Shown here: in pieces, positions 1 to 5,813 of the stretch
Numbering within the stretch: the first letter of the stretch is position 1
Layout: each line of letters begins with the position of its first letter
Assembly (NCBI GenBank): GCA_900545075.1
Contig: UQXT01000113.1
Span: 1-5,858 of the forward strand
DNA length: 5,858 nt
DNA from: an uncultured Collinsella sp.
Lineage (GTDB): Bacteria; Actinomycetota; Coriobacteriia; Coriobacteriales; Coriobacteriaceae
Reading direction: 5' to 3'
Made by a program: the position numbers and the translations under genes
The notes under the pieces: model-generated
Databases searched by the model: none
Seen by the model: the letters and a program-made list of their open reading frames with translations, nothing else
What the model was told of the DNA's origin: nothing

Positions 1-72
1 CGCAGCGAGAATGTTTGAGCACGGAGGAATTACCCCGCCGCCCCCGGGGCACCCTACGTGGAACAAACCTGC

Positions 73-1992
73 CTACTCGAGCTCAAACGCTCCGGTGTAC
101 AGCTGGTAGTAGTACCCGCGCTTGGCGATCAGCTCATCATGGTTGCCGCGCTCGATGATGCGGCCGTGGTCCAGGCAGATAATCGCGTCGGAGTTGCGCA
201 CGGTGGAGAGGCGGTGCGCGATGACAAACGTCGTGCGGCCCTCCATGAGCTTATCCATGCCCGCCTGCACGATGGCTTCGGTGCGGGTGTCGATGGAGCT
301 CGTGGCCTCGTCCAGGATCATTGCCGGCGGATCGGCGACGGCAGCGCGTGCGATCGAGATCAGCTGGCGCTGACCCTGCGACAGCTGTGCGCCGTTGCCG
401 GTGAGCATCGTGTCGTAGCCATCGGGCAGGCGGGTGATAAAGTCGTCCGCGCCCGCGAGCTTGGCCGCCGCGATGCACTCCTCGTCGGTCGCATCCAGGT
501 TGCCGTAGCGGATGTTATCCATCACGGTGCCGGTGAACAGGTTCACGTCCTGCAGCACGCCGCCCAGGCTTCGGCGCAGGTCGGCCTTGCGGATCTTGTT
601 GACGTTGATGCCGTCGTAGCGAATCTTGCCGTCGGCGATGTCATAGAAGCGGTTGATGAGGTTGGTGATGGTCGTCTTACCGGCACCGGTGGCGCCGACA
701 AACGCGACCTTCTGGCCCGGCTTGGCAAACACGGACACGCCGTGCAGCACCTCGTGGTCGGGCGTGTAGCCAAAGTCGACGTTGTCCATGACCAGGTCGC
801 CACGCAGCGGCACGTACTCGATCTCGCCGGTTGCGCGGTGCGGATGTTTCCACGCCCACATGCCAGTGTGGTGGTCGGCCTCCTCGAGCTGCCAGGTATC
901 GGGGTTCACCTGAGCGTTGACAAGCGTCACATAGCCTTCGTCGGCTTCGGGCTCCTCGTCGATGAGCTCAAAGATACGGTCGGCGCCGGCGAGGCCCATG
1001 ACCACGGCGTTGATCTGCTGCGAGATCTGGCCGATCTGTCCACAGAACTGCTTGGTCATGTTGAGGAACGGCACCACGACGGCGATGGACAGCGCCATGC
1101 CCGAGATGCTCAGGTTGGGCACGCCCAGCGCTAGGAAAATGCCGCCGGCCAGTGCGACCAGCACGTAGAGCAGGTTGCCCAGGTTCATCAGGATTGGCAT
1201 GAGGATGTTGGCGTACATGTTGGCCTTCTGCGAGACCTCGAAGAGCTTTTCGTTGCGCTCGTCAAAATCGGCCTCGGCGGCAGACTCGTGGCAGAATGCC
1301 TTGACGACCTTCTGGCCGTTCATGACTTCCTCGATATGGCCCTCGACCACGCCGAGCTCGGTCTGCTGCGCAATGAAGAAACGCGCGGAGTTGGAGCCGA
1401 GCAGCTTGGTCATAAAGGTCATAAAGGCGACGCCGGCCACAATGACCAGGCACATCCACACGCTGTAGTACAGCATGATAAAGAACACCGTGACGATGAC
1501 GATGGTCGTCATGAGCAGGTTGGGCAGCGACTGGCTGATCATCTGGCGCAGCGTGTCGATGTCGTTGGTGTAGTGGCTCATGATGTCGCCGCGCTGGTGC
1601 GTGTCGAAGTAGCGAATCGGCAGGTCCTGCATGCGGTTGAACATCTTCTCGCGCAGCTTCTCGAGCGAGCCCTGCGTGACGATGGCCATGGCGCGGTTCC
1701 AGAACAGCGAGGACAGGATGCCGACGCCGTAGATGCAGGCGAGGGTGGTCACGAGCTTCAGAATCTTGGGCTGCGCGGTCGTCCAGTTGCCCGACTGCCA
1801 CGATTCGCTAATAATCTGCAGGGCGCTCTGAAGGAAGGTCGCGCCGATGGAGTTGATGATGGCGCAGAGCACCACGCCGGCGACGACGAGGGGCAAAAGC
1901 ACGGGGTAGAAGCCAAAGAGCGTCTTGATGAGGCGCGACATGGTGCCGCCCTTGCGGTTGAGCGCGCGCTCGGCGGTCGTTGCCTTACTCAT
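73..1992 (-). CDS. ABC exporter half-transporter, TMD-NBD fusion, catalytically competent subunit (MdlB/ABCB-like)
   Basis: This 639-residue protein is a membrane-embedded half of an ATP-driven exporter. Residues about 26-315 form the six-helix transmembrane domain (clear hydrophobic runs near 28-48, 80-97, 158-195 and 265-310). The C-terminal nucleotide-binding domain is complete: Walker A GATGAGKT at 433-440, Q-loop Gln481, signature LSQGQ at 537-541, Walker B AMILDE at 557-562 with catalytic Glu562, D-loop SSID, and switch His593. An insert of about 45 residues rich in Trp, Glu and His (about 350-397) sits between the two domains. I chose the ATG at 1992 because AAGGAGG (2001-2007) lies 8 nt upstream. 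An in-frame ATG at 2163 would add 57 basic, low-complexity residues deep inside the neighbour and is rejected. ATG at 1941 is a weaker alternative. The start overlaps the upstream ABC gene by 8 nt, implying translational coupling. Inferred role: the active-site subunit of a heterodimeric multidrug, lipid or peptide exporter; the substrate cannot be told from sequence. Confidence 0.93.
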   Translation of the reverse strand: MSKATTAERALNRKGGTMSRLIKTLFGFYPVLLPLVVAGVVLCAIINSIGATFLQSALQIISESWQSGNWTTAQPKILKLVTTLACIYGVGILSSLFWNRAMAIVTQGSLEKLREKMFNRMQDLPIRYFDTHQRGDIMSHYTNDIDTLRQMISQSLPNLLMTTIVIVTVFFIMLYYSVWMCLVIVAGVAFMTFMTKLLGSNSARFFIAQQTELGVVEGHIEEVMNGQKVVKAFCHESAAEADFDERNEKLFEVSQKANMYANILMPILMNLGNLLYVLVALAGGIFLALGVPNLSISGMALSIAVVVPFLNMTKQFCGQIGQISQQINAVVMGLAGADRIFELIDEEPEADEGYVTLVNAQVNPDTWQLEEADHHTGMWAWKHPHRATGEIEYVPLRGDLVMDNVDFGYTPDHEVLHGVSVFAKPGQKVAFVGATGAGKTTITNLINRFYDIADGKIRYDGINVNKIRKADLRRSLGGVLQDVNLFTGTVMDNIRYGNLDATDEECIAAAKLAGADDFITRLPDGYDTMLTGNGAQLSQGQRQLISIARAAVADPPAMILDEATSSIDTRTEAIVQAGMDKLMEGRTTFVIAHRLSTVRNSDAIICLDHGRIIERGNHDELIAKRGYYYQLYTGAFELE

Positions 1993-3799
1993 GTGCCTCG
2001 CCTCCTTCCTGGGTCTGGGCTTGCGTTGCGGATGCCTCGGTGTCAGCCTCGACGGTCCCTTCGCCCTCGGCAGACATCTTGTTTTGCGAGGTAAAGGTCT
2101 CGCGGTAGATCTCGCTCGTCTTAAGCAGCTCATCATGGTTGCCGATCTGCGCGATGTGGCCACCCTCCATGACGATGATGCGGTCTGCGTCCTGCACGGA
2201 GCTAATGCGCTGGGCGATGATGAGCTTGGTCGTGTTGGGCAGATAGCTTGCCAGTCCTGCGCGGATCTTGGCGTCGGTCTTGGTGTCGACGGCGCTGGTG
2301 GAGTCGTCCAGGATCAAGATCTTGGGGCGACGCAGCAGAGCACGCGCAATGCACAGGCGCTGCTTCTGACCGCCGGAAACATTGGAGCCGCCCTGCTCGA
2401 TCCAGGTGTCGTAGCCCTTGGGGAAGCCGTCGACAAACTCATCGGCGCAGGCCAGATGTGCCGCCTCGCGGACTTCCTCGTCGGTGGCGTTCGGGTCGCC
2501 CCAGCGCAGATTCTCGGCGATGGTGCCGCTAAACAGCACGTTTTTCTGCAGCACCATGGCGACCTGGTGGCGCAGTGCGTCCAGGTCGTAGTCGCGCACG
2601 TCCATGCCGCCCACGCGCACGGTGCCTTCGGTGGCGTCGTACAGGCGGGCAATGAGGTTTACGAGCGTGGACTTGGCCGAGCCGGTGCCGCCGATGATGC
2701 CGATGGTCTCGCCGCTCTTAATGTGCAGGTCGATATCGTCGAGCGCCTGGCGCTTCGCATGCGCGGAATACTTAAAGCTCACGTGGTCAAAGTCGATGGA
2801 GCCATCGGCGACCTCGAGCACGGGCTCGGCGGGATCGGCGATCGTAGGCTCGGCGGCCAACACCTCGGTAATGCGGTGCGCCGATTCGTCGGCCATGGTC
2901 ACCATGACAAAGATCATCGACAGCTGCATCAGGCTCATAAGGATCTGGAAGCCATAGGTAAAGATCGAGGAGAGCTGGCCCACGTCGAACAGCGTGCCCT
3001 GGCTCGTGATGATGAGCTTGGAGCCCAGGTAGATGATGACGACAAACGCGCCGTTGACGCAGATGTTCATCATGGGGTTGTTAAAGGCGAGCAGCTTCTC
3101 GGCGCGGGTGAAGTCCATCTGGACGTCGCGCGCGGCGGTCGCGAACTTCTCCTTCTCAAAGTCTTCGCGCACGTAGCTCTTAACCACGCGCATGCCGGTG
3201 ACGTTTTCCTCGACGGACTCGTTAAGGGCATCGTACTTGTGGAACACGCGCGAGAAGATGGGGCGCACCTTAAAGATGATAAAGAACAGTCCAAAGCCCA
3301 GCAGCGGAATGATGACCAGGTAGACCATGGCGACGCTGCCGCCCATGATAAACGCCATGATAAAGGCGAAGATCAATACCAGCGGCGCGCGCACGGCGAT
3401 ACGGATGATCATCATAAAGGCCTGCTGCACGTTGTTGATATCGGTGGTCAGGCGCGTGACGAGCGAGGAGCTCGAGAACTCATCGATGTTGGCAAAGCTG
3501 AACGTCTGGATCTTGTAGAACAAGTCGTGACGCAGGTTCTTGGCGAAGCCGCAGCTCGCATGGCTGCAGGTGACGCCGGCCGCGGCGCCAAAAGCAAGCG
3601 ATGTTAGCGCGATGAGCACCAAAAAGCCTGCGGTGGGAATCATCTCGGCTACGGTGGCGCCGTCTTTGATGGCGTCGATCAGGTTGGCGGTGATAAATGG
3701 AATCAGCATCTCGCAGAGCACCTCGCCAAGCACGAGCAACGGCGTGGCAACGGTGACTTTTATATAGTCGCGGATGCTGCCCATGAGGGTTTTAATCAT
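1985..3799 (-). CDS. ABC exporter half-transporter, TMD-NBD fusion, degenerate-site subunit (MdlB/ABCB-like)
   Basis: This 604-residue half-transporter is encoded between the MarR gene and the second ABC gene. Hydrophobic segments near 17-40, 55-76, 128-152, 157-177, 245-264 and 278-300 make the usual six-helix domain. The nucleotide-binding domain has Walker A GGTGSAKST (370-378), Q-loop Gln418, a canonical signature VSGGQ (474-478) and Walker B ILILDD (494-499). The normally catalytic Glu is Asp499, and the switch His is Gln530 (IIAQR). These two substitutions are the hallmark of the degenerate subunit in heterodimeric exporters (known for the TM287/288 and LmrCD type). Paired with its neighbour, it would supply VSGGQ to the active site and its own Walker motifs to the weak site. 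The C-terminal tail (about 574-604) is hydrophilic, rich in Glu, Gln, Ala and Thr, and probably disordered. The start at 3799 is supported by GGGAGG (3806-3811) 6 nt upstream and overlaps the MarR gene by 8 nt. Substrate unknown. Confidence 0.93.
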   Translation of the reverse strand: MIKTLMGSIRDYIKVTVATPLLVLGEVLCEMLIPFITANLIDAIKDGATVAEMIPTAGFLVLIALTSLAFGAAAGVTCSHASCGFAKNLRHDLFYKIQTFSFANIDEFSSSSLVTRLTTDINNVQQAFMMIIRIAVRAPLVLIFAFIMAFIMGGSVAMVYLVIIPLLGFGLFFIIFKVRPIFSRVFHKYDALNESVEENVTGMRVVKSYVREDFEKEKFATAARDVQMDFTRAEKLLAFNNPMMNICVNGAFVVIIYLGSKLIITSQGTLFDVGQLSSIFTYGFQILMSLMQLSMIFVMVTMADESAHRITEVLAAEPTIADPAEPVLEVADGSIDFDHVSFKYSAHAKRQALDDIDLHIKSGETIGIIGGTGSAKSTLVNLIARLYDATEGTVRVGGMDVRDYDLDALRHQVAMVLQKNVLFSGTIAENLRWGDPNATDEEVREAAHLACADEFVDGFPKGYDTWIEQGGSNVSGGQKQRLCIARALLRRPKILILDDSTSAVDTKTDAKIRAGLASYLPNTTKLIIAQRISSVQDADRIIVMEGGHIAQIGNHDELLKTSEIYRETFTSQNKMSAEGEGTVEADTEASATQAQTQEGGEAHE

Positions 3800-4295
3800 C
3801 CAGTTCCTCCCAGGTTACGCGGATTTTCTCGAGCATTTCGGCGAGCTGCTCGCGCTCGTCGTGAGTGAGGGCACTAAAGGCCTGCTCTCTAAAGCGAATG
3901 CGGGCTGCCTGCTCAACGCGGGCCTTTTCCCAACCCGCATCGGTCAGGCGGATGGTGAGCTGCCGACGGTCTTTGGGATTGCGGCTGCGCTCGATAAGAC
4001 CGCCCAGTTCGAGCTTGGACAGAATCTCGGAAAGGGACCCTGGCTTGAGGTCGAAGTGCATGCCGAGTTCCTGTTGGGACAGCTCGCCGGTCGTCTGCTT
4101 GGCGAGCAGGCAGACGATGGGCGCCTTGCCGGACACGCCCCCGCCATGAAAGTGCATGTAATGGCCGCAAAAGCCCAGGCCGCCTAGAATGCGCTTGGCG
4201 AGTTTGTCCTCGGCGCTGACCGCTTCGGGTATGTCTACCGGTTGCGACGGGTCACCGCCGGGCTCATGCGGAAGGAAGAGTGGTTCATCACACAT
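3792..4295 (-). CDS. MarR-family winged-helix transcriptional regulator
   Basis: This 167-residue protein is first in the operon and probably represses it. The central part matches the MarR winged-helix fold: a helix at about 57-68, a helix-turn-helix at about 71-99 (ELSQQELGMHF, then the recognition helix around KPGSLSEILSKLE), and a wing at about 100-118 with the family's DRR motif (residues 109-111: NPKDRRQLTIRLT). The C-terminal helices (about 120-165) are expected to complete the dimer interface. About 30 residues precede the domain, rich in Pro and acidic residues. A Cys/His-rich stretch (C43, H45, H48, H50) lies just before the DNA-binding part. The start at 4295 is the only ATG before residue 47; AAAGGAG (4308-4314) lies 12 nt upstream, which is rather distant. 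The stop overlaps the first ABC gene by 8 nt. In the family, ligand binding or oxidation relieves repression of linked exporters; that this one does so is inference from gene order and the inverted repeat upstream. Confidence 0.92.
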   Translation of the reverse strand: MCDEPLFLPHEPGGDPSQPVDIPEAVSAEDKLAKRILGGLGFCGHYMHFHGGGVSGKAPIVCLLAKQTTGELSQQELGMHFDLKPGSLSEILSKLELGGLIERSRNPKDRRQLTIRLTDAGWEKARVEQAARIRFREQAFSALTHDEREQLAEMLEKIRVTWEELDD

Positions 4296-4316
4296 ATCTA
4301 AGCTTCGCTCCTTTCT

Positions 4317-4352
4317 TTAGTTAGGTAGAGGGATTGTTTTGTGCCTAACTAA
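4317..4352. promoter_or_regulatory. Putative MarR operator, 9-bp inverted repeat
   Basis: TTAGTTAGG (4317-4325) and CCTAACTAA (4344-4352) are perfect inverted copies separated by 18 bp. The second arm overlaps the predicted -10 box and the start point; the first lies in the leader just before the ribosome binding site. This placement fits autorepression by the adjacent MarR protein. The spacing between arm centres (27 bp) is wider than a single compact MarR site, so the arms might be bound by two dimers. The proximal arm also begins a second, shorter symmetry, CCTA(7 nt)TAGG (4344-4358). Confidence 0.6.
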
Positions 4353-4379
4353 TCTAGGAGCATAAGAAATCAATGTCAA
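4351..4379 (-). promoter_or_regulatory. Sigma-70-type promoter of the marR-ABC operon
   Basis: Read on the minus strand, a perfect -35 box TTGACA (4374-4379) is followed after exactly 17 bp by TAGATT (4351-4356), which matches the -10 consensus at four of six positions. Transcription would start near 4344, giving a leader of about 48 nt before the regulator's ATG at 4295. All three minus-strand genes lack other obvious promoters at their overlapping junctions, so this is the likely promoter for the whole operon. Confidence 0.75.
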
Positions 4380-4386
4380 GGTACCA

Positions 4387-4399
4387 AACTTATTAAGTT
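4387..4399. repeat. AT-rich 13-bp palindrome upstream of the operon -35 box
   Basis: AACTTATTAAGTT consists of two perfect 6-bp arms around one central T. On the minus strand it lies 7 bp upstream of the TTGACA box, where an UP element or an activator site would lie. It also shares its last three bases with the next hairpin. It could simply be the T-rich tail following that hairpin when read on the minus strand. Confidence 0.5.
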
Positions 4400-4424
4400 A
4401 CGGCGTTTTACCAAACGCCGTAAC
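4397..4424. repeat. Perfect 12-bp stem hairpin (possible weak terminator on the minus strand)
   Basis: GTTACGGCGTTT (4397-4408) and AAACGCCGTAAC (4413-4424) are perfect complements around a 4-nt loop. On the plus strand no T-run follows. On the minus strand the stem is followed by the moderately T-rich TTAATAAGTTT, so it could act as an inefficient intrinsic terminator shielding the marR promoter from upstream readthrough. It could equally be a protein-binding palindrome. The octamer TACCAAAC occurs both just outside the stem (4382-4389) and across its loop (4409-4416). Confidence 0.55.
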
Positions 4425-4650
4425 CGCTCGACGCTGCAAACGCTCCTAAGCGGCAATCTGGCGTTCAATCGTCGGGCATGGCCACAAGGCCTATGCCCTC
4501 ATCTTTCATGCCACCTTGCTCGCCTAGGAACGCTTTCGCTGTCCGTCCTCAATCTGAAGCGCTGCCTCGGTTGGCATTTGAGTGATCCGTGGGGGACGGA
4601 GGAAAACGAATCATTTTGGGCTGCGGTGACACCCTTTCGAAGTTGCTTTG
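4425..4650. other. Non-coding intergenic stretch with a hairpin and a G-rich tract
   Basis: I see no credible gene here. A 70-codon frame starting at a GTG (4589) has no proper ribosome binding site or recognisable domain and runs through the neighbouring repeat element. The stretch contains one clear hairpin (annotated separately at 4474-4498) and a purine-rich tract around 4584-4606 (GTGGGGGACGGAGGAAAA) flanked by near-complementary TGATCCG and CGAATCA. There is also a vague repetition of ACGCT...CAATCTG...GCG (about 4438-4463 and 4529-4563). No T-box, riboswitch core or known structured RNA was recognised. Confidence 0.5.
4474..4498. repeat. GC-rich hairpin, 10-bp stem with one bulge
   Basis: GGGCATGGCC (4474-4483) pairs with GGCC-T-ATGCCC (4488-4498) around an ACAA loop, leaving a single bulged T. 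Neither strand has a following T-run, so it does not look like an intrinsic terminator. It may be part of a structured RNA or an intergenic repeat. Confidence 0.45.
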
Positions 4651-4808
4651 TCCAAAACTATGCCGGATTACTACGATGAATTCGAAATATCAGACCTCGG
4701 CATTGTTTTTCGTAAAATCACAAGCTGTCTACCTGCGGTTTTGCCGGAGTGCAATTCGTTGTGGTTGGAGGCTGACGGTTTATCGTAGTAATCCGGCATA
4801 GTTTTGGA
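4651..4808. repeat. 158-bp element with 27-bp perfect terminal inverted repeats (MITE-like or structured intergenic repeat)
   Basis: The 27 bases at 4651-4677 are exactly the reverse complement of 4782-4808. They enclose 104 bp with no convincing ORF. The arms contain the core ATGCCGGATTACTACGA. The interior holds weaker nested pairings: GAATT (4678-4682) with AATTC (4753-4757), and CTCGGCA (4696-4702) with TGCCGGAG (4742-4749, one bulge). These inner pieces resemble the arms themselves (TGCCGGA...GAATTCG). No clear target-site duplication is visible outside the arms. Candidates are a non-autonomous transposon remnant (MITE), a bacterial intergenic repeat family, or a strong bidirectional RNA structure. 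No transposase lies in the window. Confidence 0.75.
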
Positions 4809-4932
4809 ATGGTAGTAAATAGATGGCAGCTACTGTGCCGCTACCGCCGCGATTTTGCCTCCCATTTCCGTAACCTTTCCGCAACAATTTGCCCGTCGCG
4901 CCGCTCGCCTCCGCTCGCAACGCCTCCTGCGC

Positions 4933-4938
4933 TACACT
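4933..4938 (+). promoter_or_regulatory. Candidate -10 box for the kinase gene
   Basis: TACACT within GCGCTACACTTAG matches the -10 consensus at four of six positions and would start transcription near 4945, about 44 nt before the ATG. No recognisable -35 box lies 16-18 bp upstream, so support is weak. A small hairpin (GGCGC-TGCC-GCGCC, 4951-4964) would fall in the leader, just ahead of the ribosome binding site. Confidence 0.3.
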
Positions 4939-4988
4939 TAGTCGCACTGTGGCGCTGCCGCGCCGCGCCCGACTCAAGGGGGACACTC

Positions 4989-5813
4989 ATGAAGAACACT
5001 CAGCTGCTGCTGATCAACGATATGTGCGGCTACGGCAAGGTCGCGCTTTCCGCCATGTTGCCGGTGCTGTCGCACATGGGCTATCGCATCCACAACCTGC
5101 CGACGGCCCTCGTTTCCGATACGCTCAACTACCCCAAGTTCTACATCCACGACACCACGGAGTATGTCCGCCAGAGTCTCGCCATCTGGGAGGAGCTCGG
5201 CTTTGAATTCGACGCCATCTCGACCGGCTTTATCGTGACCGAGGAAGAGGCACGCATCATCTCGGACTTTTGCCACCGCCGCGCGCAAAAGGGCACCAAG
5301 GTGTTTGTCGACCCCATCATGGCCGACAACGGCAGGCTCTACGCTGGCGTGCCCGAGTCGACCATCGGCCTTATGCGCAGCCTGGTCGAGTGCGCCGACT
5401 ACGCGGTGCCCAACTATACCGAGGCGTGTCTGCTCACCGATACGCCTATGGCCGAGCAGATTACGGCCGACGAGGCTCGTACGCTCGTGGATGCCATGCT
5501 CGCGCTGGGCGCCAAGTCGGTGGTCATCACGAGCGCAAAGGTCGACGGGGCGAGTGCCGTTATCGGCTACGACCATGTGGCGGGAGAGTACTTTACGATT
5601 CCCTTTGAGCTGATCCCGGTGTATTTCCCGGGCACGGGCGATACGTTCTCGTCGGTGCTCGTGGGTCGCGTTATGGCCGGCTGGAGCCTGCAACGTGCGA
5701 CGACCGACGCTATGCGTGTGGTGGCCGAGCTTATCGAGCGCAATGCCGACCAAGAGGACAAGTCGGCCGGCCTTCCCATCGAGGCCTGCCTGGATGTGAT
5801 CGACCATGAGTAA
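4989..5813 (+). CDS. Pyridoxamine/pyridoxal kinase-like protein (PdxY/PdxK-type, ribokinase superfamily)
   Basis: This 274-residue cytoplasmic enzyme probably phosphorylates B6 vitamers (pyridoxal, pyridoxamine, pyridoxine) at the 5' hydroxyl using ATP, for salvage to pyridoxal phosphate. Length is close to the family norm (about 280). Family-like blocks appear in order: an N-terminal strand and loop NDMCGYGKVALSAMLPVLS (10-28), LPTALVSDT (37-45), DPIMADNGRLY (108-118), PNYTEACLLT (141-150) and PGTGDTFSSVL (214-224), with the catalytic-base Asp218 in the GTGD anion hole. The residues after LPTAL read VSDTLNYPKF, where relatives usually have a SNHTGG-like loop, so substrate preference could differ. 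The ATG at 4989 is preceded by AAGGGGG (4976-4982) at 6 nt; extension to the upstream in-frame codon at 4809 lacks family similarity. The gene is divergent from the exporter operon and overlaps the next gene by 8 nt. Confidence 0.88.
   Translation: MKNTQLLLINDMCGYGKVALSAMLPVLSHMGYRIHNLPTALVSDTLNYPKFYIHDTTEYVRQSLAIWEELGFEFDAISTGFIVTEEEARIISDFCHRRAQKGTKVFVDPIMADNGRLYAGVPESTIGLMRSLVECADYAVPNYTEACLLTDTPMAEQITADEARTLVDAMLALGAKSVVITSAKVDGASAVIGYDHVAGEYFTIPFELIPVYFPGTGDTFSSVLVGRVMAGWSLQRATTDAMRVVAELIERNADQEDKSAGLPIEACLDVIDHE

Noticed and set aside
31..52. GC-rich palindrome (GCCCCCGGGGC) after the last operon gene as a terminator
   Set aside because: The symmetry leaves almost no loop and no T-run follows on the minus strand. 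The operon terminator probably lies outside the window or is Rho-dependent.
58..1134. 358-codon plus-strand ORF opposite the second ABC gene
   Set aside because: It is an antisense shadow of the Walker-motif-bearing ATPase domain, with low-complexity composition and no ribosome binding site.
1993..2163. 57-residue N-terminal extension of the second ABC subunit
   Set aside because: It would overlap the preceding gene by about 180 nt, is Arg/Pro-rich and unlike an exporter N-terminus, while the ATG at 1992 has a near-perfect Shine-Dalgarno.
1925..3607. 560-codon plus-strand ORF opposite the ABC genes
   Set aside because: It is antisense to a protein with full ABC motifs. Its translation is rich in Asp, His, Ala, Val and Gly with no domain, typical of a shadow frame in GC-rich DNA.
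4589..4801. 70-codon plus-strand ORF from a GTG
   Set aside because: There is no domain, the start context is poor, and most of it lies inside the inverted-repeat element.
4901..4920. CCGCTCGC repeated twice at 10-bp spacing upstream of the kinase
   Set aside because: It is only two short GC-rich copies, compatible with chance in this composition. It is not a CRISPR or operator array.
4809..4988. 60-residue N-terminal extension of the kinase
   Set aside because: The residues are Arg/Ser/Pro-rich without family similarity, and the ATG at 4989 has its own ribosome binding site 6 nt upstream.
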